Shown here in pieces: positions 47,869-56,780 of a stretch of 64,000 nucleotides of DNA. Every line of letters starts with the position of its first letter. The stretch's first letter is position 1. This stretch comes from an uncultured Ignavibacteriota bacterium (GTDB lineage: Bacteria; Bacteroidota; Ignavibacteria; Palsa-1295). The stretch is taken from contig CAIUMP010000060.1 in the NCBI GenBank assembly GCA_903900335.1, positions 150,411-214,410 of the forward strand, read 5' to 3'. The notes below the pieces were generated by a model. That model was not told the DNA's origin and did no database searches. It worked only from the letters and a program-made list of their open reading frames with translations. The position numbers were made by a program, and so were the translations under genes.

Positions 47869-48549
47869 ATGAAGAAATCCACACTGTTTTTGCCGCTCGC
47901 ACTTGTATTGTTCATGCCACACCAGCGGGCCGCTGCTCAGGCCGGCTTTGAAGGCACCATCACCTGGTCCATCAGCATACCCCAGATGGATGAGGAGTCC
48001 CACTCCATGATCATGAATATCAAGGGTGACAAGACGGAGCAAGAGATGGACATGGGCGTTCAGGGGCTCATCAAGACCTATATGGATCGCGGCAAAAAGA
48101 AGATGTACGTCGCGATGATGTCCATGAAGCAGGGCATGTCCATGGACATGAACGAGGACGCAAAGAGCACCGGCAAAGATGACATTGAACTCAAGCCAAC
48201 GGGCAAGAAGTCAACCATCGCTGGGCACGCTGCGGAGGAATACCTGATCACGAGCCCAAAGGGCGACCTCTCGCTTTGGGCCGCTAGCGATTTCCCAGCG
48301 GACATCCGTGAAGGGATCAAGGGCCAACTCGGACATAATCCTGGACAAGATTCGAAGCAAAGCCACGCGTTCAAGCAGCTTTCGGATAAGGGATTGGTAC
48401 CGGTGAAGGTCGAGATGAAGGAAGCAGGCGAAGTGCAGATGTCCATGGAGTTCGTGAAGTACGAAATGAAGAAGCTGGACGACGCCGTTTTCGCACTCCC
48501 GACGGACATCAAGTTCAACCCGATGCCAGCGGGCATGGGCGGCCACTAA
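47869..48549 (+). CDS. DUF4412 domain protein, first of a tandem pair
   Basis: 226-residue secreted or periplasmic protein. A signal peptide (FLPLALVLFMPHQRAAAQ) precedes one DUF4412 domain: FEGTITWSISIP, MIMNIKGDKTEQEM, KKMYVAMMS and HAAEEYLITSPKGDLSLWA, with a C-terminal VFALPTDIKFNPM. The family is beta-rich, related to LolA/LppX-like lipid-binding folds, but the role is unknown. The middle is unusually rich in Met (KQGMSMDMNED). It is cotranscribed with the next gene, a paralogue 25 bases downstream; a promoter box lies at 47802. Confidence 0.82.
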   Translation: MKKSTLFLPLALVLFMPHQRAAAQAGFEGTITWSISIPQMDEESHSMIMNIKGDKTEQEMDMGVQGLIKTYMDRGKKKMYVAMMSMKQGMSMDMNEDAKSTGKDDIELKPTGKKSTIAGHAAEEYLITSPKGDLSLWAASDFPADIREGIKGQLGHNPGQDSKQSHAFKQLSDKGLVPVKVEMKEAGEVQMSMEFVKYEMKKLDDAVFALPTDIKFNPMPAGMGGH

Positions 48550-48574
48550 GCTCACGGAAGAAGAGACCCCTCAC

Positions 48575-49282
48575 ATGACCAGATCTTCCACGTTAGCAAT
48601 CGTATCACTCGGGCTTGGGCTCTCGCTTGCGACGGCAGCACAGGCGCAGAGCAGCTTCGAAGGCACCGTCACGCTCGCGCTGCTCACCCCTGCCGATAGC
48701 GTACAGAGCCAGAGCACGATCAACTTGAAGGGCGATAAGATGGAGATCGAGATCGATGCCGGAGTTCAAGGCATCATCAAGCTCTATCCCGATAGCAAGA
48801 AGCACACGATGCACATTGCACTAATGGCCATGAAGCAAGGCAGAGAAGTGCCGCTGCCGCCGGAAAGTGTCAGCGACGTGAAGATCGACTTGAAACCGAA
48901 CGGCAAAAAACAGACCGTTTCGGGGCATGCGGCCGAAGGCTATACGCTCTCAATCCCACAGGCGGATTTCGTGTTGTGGGCGACGAGTGAGCTACCGGAG
49001 AATGTGCGCGTAGCCTATGGAAACGCGCTGCCACACATGATGCAGGAGGACGGCAACCTTATCGCGGCGTTTCACCAACTTGCTGCGAAAAAGATGGTGC
49101 CGATCAAGATCGAGATCGCCCCGAAAGGCGCGCCCGATCAAAACGCAGCGATCGAGTTCGTGAAGGCAGAACCTAAGAAGCTTGATGGTTCGCTCTTTGA
49201 GCTTCCGAAAGAGATCACCTTCGCACCACTGCCGCCTCCGGGTGGGGAACGGCCACCAGGAGCTGAGGGTGCTGCGCATTAA
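48575..49282 (+). CDS. DUF4412 domain protein, second of a tandem pair
   Basis: 235-residue paralogue of the preceding gene with the same layout: signal peptide (LAIVSLGLGLSLATAAQAQ), FEGTVTLALLTP, TINLKGDKMEIEI, GVQGIIKLYPDSKKHTMHIALM and GHAAEGYTLSIPQADFVLWA. The C-terminus adds a Pro/Gly-rich tail (PPPGGERPPGAEGAAH) whose coding sequence is the first unit of a 32-base tandem repeat. The two proteins have diverged considerably outside the shared motifs, so the duplication is old. A strong terminator follows at 49334. Confidence 0.82.
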   Translation: MTRSSTLAIVSLGLGLSLATAAQAQSSFEGTVTLALLTPADSVQSQSTINLKGDKMEIEIDAGVQGIIKLYPDSKKHTMHIALMAMKQGREVPLPPESVSDVKIDLKPNGKKQTVSGHAAEGYTLSIPQADFVLWATSELPENVRVAYGNALPHMMQEDGNLIAAFHQLAAKKMVPIKIEIAPKGAPDQNAAIEFVKAEPKKLDGSLFELPKEITFAPLPPPGGERPPGAEGAAH

Positions 49283-49328
49283 GGAAGTACCGCATTGAGG
49301 GTGCTGCGCATTGAGGAAGTGCCGAATT
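49265..49328. repeat. 32-base tandem repeat across the end of the DUF4412 gene
   Basis: Two adjacent 32-base units beginning GAGGGTGCTGCGCATT, the second ending near 49328, differ at three positions. The stop codon of the gene lies in the first unit. It is a recent duplication. Confidence 0.8.
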
Positions 49329-49333
49329 GATTC

Positions 49334-49366
49334 AGCAGGCCAGTCGATCGACTGGCCTGCTTTTTT
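49334..49366 (+). terminator. Strong terminator of the DUF4412 pair
   Basis: AGCAGGCCAGTCGA and its exact complement TCGACTGGCCTGCT (49334-49361) form a 14-base self-complementary stem followed by TTTTT. The A-poor left side makes it mainly a plus-strand terminator, but the dyad could also stop the lipid operon transcript from the other side. Confidence 0.88.
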
Positions 49367-49386
49367 ATGGTATGTAAAATTCGGCG

Positions 49387-50127
49387 CTATTCCCGCACAC
49401 TCTTGAACCGTCCGCTGGTAAGTGTGACCGTGCGAGTTGCATATTCGGCGAGCCTGGTGTCGTGGCTTGCGACAATGACCGAGCGGTTGTCCTCCGTCGC
49501 GAGATGTTTCAATAGCTCTATCACTTCGAGTCCCTGATCGGCGTGGAGACTTGCTGTTGGCTCGTCGGCAAGGATGAGCTGTGCGTCGTTGGCGATAGCT
49601 CGGGCGATGGCCACCCGTTGCCGCTCGCCTTGACTCAGTTGCGGCGGATAACGGCGGCGAAGTCCGGCGATGCCGAAGCGATCGAGCAGTTCCGTCACCT
49701 GTGGTCGATGCTCGCTTCCGCGCGCGATCTCCTCCCCACTTCTGCCACGGCCCTCGCGCTTACGAGCGAATCTTGCAAAGGTGCGGACGAGTTCGATATT
49801 CTCCTCTACCGTCAGTGAATCGATCAGCAGGAAACTTTGGAAGACAAAACCCAGCCGGAGCGCCCGAAGCGCTGCAAGCTTCGTTGCGGAGTAGCGGTGG
49901 ATATCATTGCCAAATAGCCGAATATCCCCCGCCGTTGGTTGTGTGAAGCCCGCAACAAGAGAGAGAAACGTCGTTTTTCCGCTTCCGCTTGGCCCGAGTA
50001 GCAATGTTAGCTCTGCAGGACTCGCCTGGAATGAAATATCGGTGAGTACCCTCGTGGTTTCGCCTCCTCCGACATAGTCCTTCGACACCTTTGCGAGTTC
50101 GACAACGAATGCATCTTCCATGATCAT
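49387..50127 (-). CDS. ABC transporter ATP-binding protein (LolD/MacB type)
   Basis: 246-residue ATPase with Walker A GPSGSGKTT, Q-loop FVFQSFLLIDSLTVEEN, signature LSQGERQRVAIARA, Walker B LILADEPTA and the switch His in VIVASHDTRLA. This subtype pairs with FtsX-like permeases that handle lipoproteins, lipids or peptides by mechanotransmission. It is the last gene of the lipid operon; its ATG at 50127 overlaps the permease stop by four bases (ATGA). A second in-frame ATG at 50121 is possible. A basic, Gly-rich insertion (KREGRGRSGEE) precedes the signature. Confidence 0.92.
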   Translation of the reverse strand: MIMEDAFVVELAKVSKDYVGGGETTRVLTDISFQASPAELTLLLGPSGSGKTTFLSLVAGFTQPTAGDIRLFGNDIHRYSATKLAALRALRLGFVFQSFLLIDSLTVEENIELVRTFARFARKREGRGRSGEEIARGSEHRPQVTELLDRFGIAGLRRRYPPQLSQGERQRVAIARAIANDAQLILADEPTASLHADQGLEVIELLKHLATEDNRSVIVASHDTRLAEYATRTVTLTSGRFKSVRE

Positions 50128-51251
50128 CGCTCCGTTGATGAAAATACTTCCATTGGATAGATACCCTTGAGCCGACGCACTGCGACGAAGGCGCTAACAC
50201 AACTCATTGTCAGGGCCACTGTGCACGTGATGGCGGCATCCGTCAACCACAGCTCGCCGGTTATCTCCGGAGAGATCCATTGTATGACCGCCATTAAAGG
50301 CAGGATCACCACGAGGGCTACTCCGCAGGAAAGCGACACTATGAAAATCGCGAGTTGAAAGACGATCCTCCCAAGATACCCGGGTGGAGCGCCGAGCGCC
50401 TTCATCACGGCGAGATCACGCCGACGCTCCAGGATCATGATCACCAATATCAGTGTCAGCACAGCGATCAGGACCACTGTGCCGATCAGTGCATTCGTAT
50501 AAAGCAGCGGGACAATACCTGTACTCATTTCTTTGCGATTATTTTCAAGGAATGTGGCACGATCGAACACCGCAACCTCGCCTGAAAGAGCTGCATGAAT
50601 TCCAGCTTTGACAGAATTGATCTGTGCATCGCGATCGGTCTGCACCATCATTGCAGAGATAAGTCCGGGAACAGCGGTGAGTGCTTGCACATCCTGAAGC
50701 GACGCGAAAGCATATTGAATCACGAACATGTTTGCTCCCGAGCAGATACCGACAACGCGAAAGAGCGAGTCGTTGATGCGAGCGCGCTCGCCAAGGCGAA
50801 GGCGCAATCGCTTTGCGAGCGCCTCATCGAGTACAACCTCTCCCGCAGCAGCCGGTAATCTGCCCACGAGCAGCGCACTCGGAGCGCCGACACCCGTTGA
50901 GAGGTCATAACCCGCAAGATAGACAGTTACACTGTTCGAATCATGCTCTGCGCAGATCGTCGCAAGCAAGAAGAGCATTGGCGAGACCTGCCTCACCCCT
51001 GTCACGCGCCTGACCGGATGCGTATTGGACTCAGGCATGATCGACATGGAGCGCAGGATGTTCGTGGAGTGGTTTTGGAGCACCCATAGCTCTGCCTTGT
51101 TGCCTGCGATATATTCGATCGCGCCACGCGAGACTCCTCGATAGATGGAAAATAGGAAAAGAATGAGCAGTATCGAAAGTGATATTCCACCAATGGTCAT
51201 CGCAGAGCGCATTGGCTGCTTATGGATCACACCAAGGGCATAGGAGTTCAT
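50124..51251 (-). CDS. ABC transporter permease (FtsX/MacB family)
   Basis: 375-residue permease with a first membrane segment at about residues 18-38, an extracytoplasmic MacB-like domain of about 210 residues, and three C-terminal membrane segments (about 250-275, 300-330, 345-365) ending in the FtsX signature region, with MILERRRDLAVMKALGAPPGYLG near residue 270. The gene starts 21 bases after the aldolase-like gene and overlaps the ATPase gene. The pair should form a dimeric exporter at the inner membrane, presumably for the product of the upstream enzymes. Confidence 0.9.
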   Translation of the reverse strand: MNSYALGVIHKQPMRSAMTIGGISLSILLILFLFSIYRGVSRGAIEYIAGNKAELWVLQNHSTNILRSMSIMPESNTHPVRRVTGVRQVSPMLFLLATICAEHDSNSVTVYLAGYDLSTGVGAPSALLVGRLPAAAGEVVLDEALAKRLRLRLGERARINDSLFRVVGICSGANMFVIQYAFASLQDVQALTAVPGLISAMMVQTDRDAQINSVKAGIHAALSGEVAVFDRATFLENNRKEMSTGIVPLLYTNALIGTVVLIAVLTLILVIMILERRRDLAVMKALGAPPGYLGRIVFQLAIFIVSLSCGVALVVILPLMAVIQWISPEITGELWLTDAAITCTVALTMSCVSAFVAVRRLKGIYPMEVFSSTER

Positions 51252-51272
51252 TGCATTATGCGGACTGTTGCT

Positions 51273-52391
51273 TTACGCGAACATTGGTACTTCCACCAGG
51301 AGCTTGCCGCGAACGCGGTCGAAGATCTCCTCCAGGTTCGGCCCCGTAATTGTTAATCCGTGATTCTTGAGCCCTATGACGGCCCGCTCTGGCGTTTCTG
51401 TCTGTTGAAGCAATGCGCAGACCTCCTCTGCTAACTCACGCGTTCCGCACGGGTAGTTCTGGTGCGTGGCAACGGCTTCCTGCATCCATGCATGCACATG
51501 CAGGATGGCTCCAATACCGGGAAATGTACGGTAGATCAATTCATGTTCGACAGCATCAATGGACACACGTGCACACGGGTTGTAGTCTGGTGGTACGCTC
51601 ACAAGCACGGAGCCAGCTCCATGATCGACGCCGCGTACCAGCAGAATGTCCTTACCAACGGCTTGAAGATCACGTTTATCCACACCACGTCCGGTCATCC
51701 AGAAGCTAGAGCCGGGAAGTTCCGGCACCTCTTCGCGAGCGCTGATATTACCATAACTGAGCCCCGTCATTCCGTAGATATGATAGAGATGACGCAAGTC
51801 CTCTACGGATAGCACCTCCTTCAGCGGAAATGGCAGCGGCATCGCCCCCAATTCGTCCAATTCGCGGGAGTACTGTCGGATCTGTTTGACGATGGGTGAA
51901 TCATTCATGAGCCGCGCGGGCAGATCGGTAGTCATCGTGTTTGCAAGGACGTAGTGCGAAGCAACGATAGGCACCACGTGCTCGTAGAGTTGCTCAGCAG
52001 TGGTGCGGTCGTTGCCCGCGTCGATAGGCACCTGGTAGTAGCCCGCTTCTGGCGTTGTAAAATAGACCTCTTCCCGCTTCGTCTCAGGATTGATCTGCAC
52101 CGTGATCAGCAAATTGGAAAGTGTGCGAACGAGGGTGCGGTAGCAGTAGGATCGGACGTTATCGCAGGACTCTTCGATGGCAACGATCGAGACAATAAAG
52201 ACGGCCTGTGAATTGCGACGGCCCGGCCTCGGTGCGATCGCGTCCGTCGCGTTGAGGATGAAGTTGACTCCCATCGGGCTGGCACTGAGTTGGTGCCCCT
52301 GCAGAAGCAGATGCTCGCGGAGCACCTCGATAATGCGGTCTCGCCTCGGTTGCGTGTCGTGTGCTGTAATGTGGAAGCGCATGTTTCTCAT
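51273..52391 (-). CDS. Class II aldolase/adducin family protein with long N-terminal extension
   Basis: 372 residues. Residues 190-372 are a class II aldolase domain, with GLSYGNISARE (210-220), zinc ligands H298 and H300 in ILHVHAW and H344 in GLKNHGLTI. Such domains cleave or dehydrate phosphorylated sugars, or process methylthioribulose phosphate. The first 185 residues have no similarity I recognise; they contain an Arg-rich patch (ARPGRRN-like) and a mixed alpha/beta pattern. The start at 52391 is 5 bases after the decarboxylase stop. In a cluster with a BtaA-like enzyme that releases methylthioadenosine, a salvage role is conceivable, but that is speculation; a role in making the lipid head group is equally possible. 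Confidence 0.82.
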   Translation of the reverse strand: MRNMRFHITAHDTQPRRDRIIEVLREHLLLQGHQLSASPMGVNFILNATDAIAPRPGRRNSQAVFIVSIVAIEESCDNVRSYCYRTLVRTLSNLLITVQINPETKREEVYFTTPEAGYYQVPIDAGNDRTTAEQLYEHVVPIVASHYVLANTMTTDLPARLMNDSPIVKQIRQYSRELDELGAMPLPFPLKEVLSVEDLRHLYHIYGMTGLSYGNISAREEVPELPGSSFWMTGRGVDKRDLQAVGKDILLVRGVDHGAGSVLVSVPPDYNPCARVSIDAVEHELIYRTFPGIGAILHVHAWMQEAVATHQNYPCGTRELAEEVCALLQQTETPERAVIGLKNHGLTITGPNLEEIFDRVRGKLLVEVPMFA

Positions 52392-52396
52392 GGTGA

Positions 52397-53803
52397 TTAG
52401 ATCGAATAGTGGTGTTGTGTAGCAGCGTAGCAGGTTTCGTCACGAACTGCCATTTGCTCGAATGTTTCCCGAGTACGAAGCAGCCGGACGCTGTCATCGC
52501 TGACGGCCACGATCGCGGGCCGTGCGATATTAAAGTTGGATTCGAGTGAGGTGAAGTACGCGCCGGAATCCATGATGGCGAGGATCTCACCCACGGCAAG
52601 ATCTGGCATGGGTTTGTTGCGGTAAATAATGTCACCGGCAAAGCATCCGGGGCCGAGGAGCGTGACGGCGTGATCACGCCTGCGGTGCGGCTGTGTGCAC
52701 GGGAACACCTCGTGGTACTCGTAATAGGTCGGCATGGAAACGGTGCTCAGTCCTCCATCACACACGATCCACGTTTCCTGTTTGGATCGCACTTTCGTGC
52801 AGCCGACTTTGAGCAGCAGCAGTTGATTTCTGCTGGTGATGGAGCGACCCGGCTCGAAGAGCAGCAGCGGTAGCGCGTCGTGAGGGAAGTTCTCATGTAC
52901 GGCCCGAGCAACTTCGCTCGCATAGTGAGTGAAAGAAACCGCCGCGGGGTCGCGATCGAAGGCCGGCAGCCGCGAAAGACTTTGGTAGATTAGCATCTCC
53001 AGCGATGTGAACTCACGGCTGGTCGGCGTGGCAAGCCCGCCGCCGACATCCAGCACCTCTATAGCGAATCCCGAAGACTCTACAAGCTGCTTCAATCGAG
53101 GTAGACATCTCAGAGCACGCCCAAAATCACGCGTATCGCGAACACCAGTACCGATGTGGAAGTGGAAGCCACGGAAGCGCAACGCCGACTGCCGTGCGAG
53201 CATCTGCAGCGCCCGCTCCGTCTCTCCATTCCAGAGATCGAGCCCGAAGCTTGAACGATTCCTCGTGCCCACGCCCGAGAGCCAATTGCCACCGCTCGGG
53301 GCAAAGCGCGGATTAATGCGAAGCAGGATATCCATGCTTCCACGTTGTTCCTCCGCCAGCGAACGGAGCAATTCTAATTCCGTTAGGGAATCCACAATGA
53401 TCATTCGCACGCGCTCATCGAGGCACTTCTTCAGAAAGGCAGGGGATTTGTAGGGACCATTCACAATGATCTCCTCTGAAGAGAAGCCCGAGTGCAGTGC
53501 GACTTCGAGTTCGAACTCCGTCATGACCTCCGCACCAAGGCCGGCCTCCCGAAGGATCGTGACAACACCAGGCACAGCGTTGCACTTGAACGGGTAGTGC
53601 ACACGCGTCGGGCCATCGTAGGCCGTTCGGACGGCATTCTGAAATGCCGCAGCGGTTCGCACCAAACCCACTTCGTTGACGACATGCAGCGGTGTACCGA
53701 ATTGCTCCGCAAGCTGGTCCAGTTGGTGTCCGTGCAGTCGCAGAGCATCGGAGTCCGAGCTTAGCTCCCAATGCGTAGGTGAGAGAATTGTCTGATCACT
53801 CAT
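52397..53803 (-). CDS. PLP-dependent decarboxylase, fold type III (LysA/ODC family)
   Basis: 468 residues. PLP lysine K73 in VHYPFKCNAVPG, phosphate-binding HIGTG (216-220), VGGGLATP (253-260), EPGR (317-320), catalytic Cys C387 in GPGCFAGDIIYRN and GAYFTSLESNFN near residue 430 are all in place. The family includes diaminopimelate, ornithine, arginine and carboxynorspermidine decarboxylases; these acyclic amino acids are not distinguishable by eye. Its stop overlaps nothing, but its start overlaps the acyltransferase stop by 8 bases. In this operon the substrate may be a 3-amino-3-carboxypropyl lipid or its free precursor rather than a housekeeping amino acid. lysA proper is expected elsewhere. 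Confidence 0.9.
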   Translation of the reverse strand: MSDQTILSPTHWELSSDSDALRLHGHQLDQLAEQFGTPLHVVNEVGLVRTAAAFQNAVRTAYDGPTRVHYPFKCNAVPGVVTILREAGLGAEVMTEFELEVALHSGFSSEEIIVNGPYKSPAFLKKCLDERVRMIIVDSLTELELLRSLAEEQRGSMDILLRINPRFAPSGGNWLSGVGTRNRSSFGLDLWNGETERALQMLARQSALRFRGFHFHIGTGVRDTRDFGRALRCLPRLKQLVESSGFAIEVLDVGGGLATPTSREFTSLEMLIYQSLSRLPAFDRDPAAVSFTHYASEVARAVHENFPHDALPLLLFEPGRSITSRNQLLLLKVGCTKVRSKQETWIVCDGGLSTVSMPTYYEYHEVFPCTQPHRRRDHAVTLLGPGCFAGDIIYRNKPMPDLAVGEILAIMDSGAYFTSLESNFNIARPAIVAVSDDSVRLLRTRETFEQMAVRDETCYAATQHHYSI

Positions 53804-54920
53804 GGTGCCCTAGCTCCTTCTTGAACAGTGCAAAGGATCGATCAGGGACAAAGCCGAGGCGGTTGGTGTAGTTGAGCATGAACGTGTCATCATCGGAGAC
53901 CCAGGTGGTCGTCACCTCATCGAAGTTGCGGAAGATCTCCACGTTGCGGCGCAGCAGCAGCCCCATCACGTAGGAGCGCTGGTACTGCTTCTTGATACCG
54001 ATCGCATAGAAGACCGCGGAGCGCACGAGCTTTCTGTCCCGCTGATAGCGAAGAAAGCGGAGGGGCCCGGTCTTCCCATTCATTATCCGGAGCAGCGGAT
54101 TGACTTCCTGCATGAGTTGCGTCACGGCCACGGCTTTGCCATCAACTTCCACGATGGTCGTCAGCTCTGGCTCCGTGACGTAGCGGAGATATTTTGCGGA
54201 GAAGGCATATTCGGCTTGCGACACATCGTGAAAATAGGGATTCGCAGCGAAGGCATCATTATAGACTTCCCGTATCTGTTCGAGATCGCGAGCAAGGTCA
54301 TTCATTCGAAGCGAACGAACGGTGTACGGAGGTTGCACTGGCGTAGGGGCGCCCTCACCGAAGCGCCGCTGAATGACTGCGGACCAACGTGGCAGGCGGT
54401 ATGTCTTTAAGCGCTTTGCGATGCTATAGCCCGCCTCACAGAGCAATGCAGGATAGTACTCAGGATTGTACGTCTCGAAGAAGTGAGGTGCGCAGTCGAA
54501 TGTGTCCATCTTGATGCCGAGCTCGGAGTAGTAGTTCGGATTGAATGGACCTTCCAGATGCGTAGCCCCAAGCGAGCGTGCATAGCGTTCGGCGGCGATG
54601 AGTAGGTGACGCGCAGCGTCCCTATCATTGATGGAATCGAAGTACCCGAACAACGCGGTCTTGGTCCCCGCTGCATCCCGCTGCTTCGGATCCAGTATGA
54701 CGATCATTCGTGCGACTGCCGCACCGTCCTTGTAGCAGACAAAGCGCTCTTGCGTTGCGAAGGAGAAGTACGGGTTCTTTGCTGTATTTAAGGTACGTCG
54801 CACATCGGATGTGATCGGCGGCACCCACAACGGGTCATTTCCATAGATCGCTTTTGGAAGGCGGAGAAAGTCCGTCATCACACCACGATCCAGGCCTTGC
54901 CGAACGGTATAGCGTTTCAT
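53796..54920 (-). CDS. GNAT-like N-acyltransferase (YghO / bacterial ceramide synthase-like)
   Basis: 374 residues. The N-terminal pattern PKAIYGNDPLWVPPITSD, NPYFSFATQERFVCYKDG, FGYFDSINDRDAARHLL and LGATHLEGPFNPNYYSELG-like segments match the YghO/bCerS-like GNAT family. That family includes the acyl-CoA-dependent ceramide synthase of some Gram-negative bacteria, so N-acylation of a lipid amine is plausible. A second half (about 190-374) continues the fold with YNDAFAANPYFHDVSQAEYAF. No signal peptide. Start overlaps the BtaA-like stop by four bases. Confidence 0.8.
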   Translation of the reverse strand: MKRYTVRQGLDRGVMTDFLRLPKAIYGNDPLWVPPITSDVRRTLNTAKNPYFSFATQERFVCYKDGAAVARMIVILDPKQRDAAGTKTALFGYFDSINDRDAARHLLIAAERYARSLGATHLEGPFNPNYYSELGIKMDTFDCAPHFFETYNPEYYPALLCEAGYSIAKRLKTYRLPRWSAVIQRRFGEGAPTPVQPPYTVRSLRMNDLARDLEQIREVYNDAFAANPYFHDVSQAEYAFSAKYLRYVTEPELTTIVEVDGKAVAVTQLMQEVNPLLRIMNGKTGPLRFLRYQRDRKLVRSAVFYAIGIKKQYQRSYVMGLLLRRNVEIFRNFDEVTTTWVSDDDTFMLNYTNRLGFVPDRSFALFKKELGHHE

Positions 54921-56020
54921 GACGCGAAACCCTTTCTCACGTGTTCCACATGATAGTTGCTGTAGATAAAGGAGAGGTCCCTACGCGCTAATCGCTCTGC
55001 GAGTGTCACGTCTGGTACGATGCTCGTGGATAGCGAGTCCGGCCGGGAACGTGGAACGAGTAGGTTCCGATAGGTCAGCGTTGCCCCTTGGCGCGCGACA
55101 CGGACCGTCGAGCGAAGAAGATCTTCAAAGGCAGCGACCGGCATCCACTCGAAGATGTTCGTGAAATTGAAATGTGTGATCCTGTTGTCCGCAAGTGTTG
55201 CGAAGTAGGATTCGCAACTGTCGCTAATGATGGTGATACGATCCAGGCGCGCGCGTATTGTGTCGAAATGCTCTTTGCGCAAGTACATGGGAAGCGCCAT
55301 GGGCTCGCGGAACGCCCCGAGCATGATGTAGCTCAGAAATGGATTAACGGGTGGCATGGGAAGCTCGGTCAGCGCGAAGCGCACGCGATGCTCGAAGTGT
55401 TTACCGAAGGAGAACTTCTCACCAAGCTGCGCAAAGAAGGCTCCGTCAAAGAGCATCGTCATTACGCGGCGGCTGAGAAAGAGTGAGAGAAAGAGCTTCC
55501 AGCGCAGCGTCATCCAATGATCGCGGTAATAGGCCGTGCGCTCCTGCGCACCTGTCCTCTCAAAGATGCCTTCTATCTTCTCCTTGCCAATAAGCACGGT
55601 GAGCACCCTACGGAGCATCTGCATGTAGCGTTCGAAACGACCAGAGTGCAGAATGCCCTTCTTGATCTCCTTCGCTTTTGTGTCCCAATATCCGCGCGCA
55701 TCCGCGGGGAGCTGGCCGCGAAGCGTTGCGTACATCGCGAGCCGATCAGCGCAGGAGCGAACCCCCATGAACTGCAGCAGTCGCGAATAGTCGAGCGTCC
55801 GGAAGGCCGCGATCTTCAAGTGCAGTAGGAAGTTCTGATGTGGGTTGAGATCCAACGCGATCACTTCCATCGGATCGTCGAGAAGGAAAGCGAGCGCGTT
55901 GCATCCCCCGGAAGTGATCGTAAAGACCGTCGAGTCCGAGCTGATCTGAAATGCTTCTCTATCGAGAGACGGATCTTCCCAGCAGGATGCGTAGAGAACG
56001 TTGTCAAATACTTTAGGCAT
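54917..56020 (-). CDS. BtaA-like SAM:lipid 3-amino-3-carboxypropyltransferase (DUF3419)
   Basis: 367 residues. The start at 56020 gives MPKVFDNVLYASCWEDPSLD; upstream codons are less likely. DUF3419 hallmarks: YASCWEDP, SAM-binding FTITSGGCNALAFLLDDP, ALDLNPHQNFLLHLKIAAF, and C-terminal NFTNIFEWMPVAAFEDLL. BtaA makes the ether-linked homoserine head group of betaine lipids from diacylglycerol and SAM, releasing methylthioadenosine. A normal BtaB N-methyltransferase is not in the window, and the surrounding enzymes differ from those of betaine lipid synthesis, so the product may be different. The start overlaps the methyltransferase stop by 8 bases. Confidence 0.85.
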   Translation of the reverse strand: MPKVFDNVLYASCWEDPSLDREAFQISSDSTVFTITSGGCNALAFLLDDPMEVIALDLNPHQNFLLHLKIAAFRTLDYSRLLQFMGVRSCADRLAMYATLRGQLPADARGYWDTKAKEIKKGILHSGRFERYMQMLRRVLTVLIGKEKIEGIFERTGAQERTAYYRDHWMTLRWKLFLSLFLSRRVMTMLFDGAFFAQLGEKFSFGKHFEHRVRFALTELPMPPVNPFLSYIMLGAFREPMALPMYLRKEHFDTIRARLDRITIISDSCESYFATLADNRITHFNFTNIFEWMPVAAFEDLLRSTVRVARQGATLTYRNLLVPRSRPDSLSTSIVPDVTLAERLARRDLSFIYSNYHVEHVRKGFAS

Positions 56021-56780
56021 GATGTTCCTCTCCGAGATGTAGTGGTTGCGCACGATGAAAATTGAATGTACCCTTCTTGGTATGTATGAATGCCCAATCC
56101 AATAGCGTTGGAAGCCCAATGACGGCAGCGTGCCAGAAGACGTGACTGCGTGATGCGGCAACGCAACCCAGGATGTACATCACGTACGTCGCGTTGTGGC
56201 GAATGCCATCGCGCGTGAAGGAGAACTCGCGCGACGCCTGCATCAGACCACGCACACTTCGCAGCGACGGAATGATGCGCGGCACACGCCGAGTGAAGTC
56301 ATCGAATGCGCGCCCGTGACGTTGCTTTAGAAACCGCTCCTCATAGCGAATGAGGAGACTGTAGTGGATGAAGAATAACAGTGGAAGCAGCAAGCCGGGA
56401 AGCCCGAGCGGCAGACCTGCTCCGGCAACTGCGATGAGATCTGCGAGATAGATCGGGTTTCGGACGAGATGATATGGGCCGCTTGTCATCAAGCGATCTG
56501 TTTGAACGGGAAAGGCCATCACTCGATCAGAGGTAAGCTGCGAGCCTGCCCACATGCGCAACAGTGTCGCGACCAGCATCAGGGCGGCCGAAACAAGATA
56601 GGCGATGGTGAGAACGTTGGAATGGTCAAGCCGAGTAAGCTGCCCAACTGCTTGCATGAGCGGATCCCTTGTCACGTCCCGCGCGGCAAAGAACAGACAG
56701 ACGACAGCTACGATCAGAAGCGACGCGAACATTCGTGTTTCGAAGTGTATCCGTCGGATGGAGGTGAAGTGCATTGTCAT
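56013..56780 (-). CDS. Integral membrane methyltransferase (ICMT / phospholipid methyltransferase-like)
   Basis: 255 residues from the ATG at 56780. Five membrane segments are likely (about residues 15-32, 45-67, 110-140, 190-215 and the C-terminal side). The ICMT/PEMT signature is GPYHLVRNPIYLADLIAVAG, followed by RYEERFLKQRHGRAFDDFTRRVPRIIP, the SAM-binding end of this family. Members methylate phospholipid amines, isoprenyl-cysteine or other membrane substrates. In this operon a lipid amine or carboxyl is the likely target. The C-terminus of about 60 residues is longer than in most members. Start overlaps the lipid kinase stop by four bases (ATGA). Confidence 0.85.
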   Translation of the reverse strand: MTMHFTSIRRIHFETRMFASLLIVAVVCLFFAARDVTRDPLMQAVGQLTRLDHSNVLTIAYLVSAALMLVATLLRMWAGSQLTSDRVMAFPVQTDRLMTSGPYHLVRNPIYLADLIAVAGAGLPLGLPGLLLPLLFFIHYSLLIRYEERFLKQRHGRAFDDFTRRVPRIIPSLRSVRGLMQASREFSFTRDGIRHNATYVMYILGCVAASRSHVFWHAAVIGLPTLLDWAFIHTKKGTFNFHRAQPLHLGEEHHA

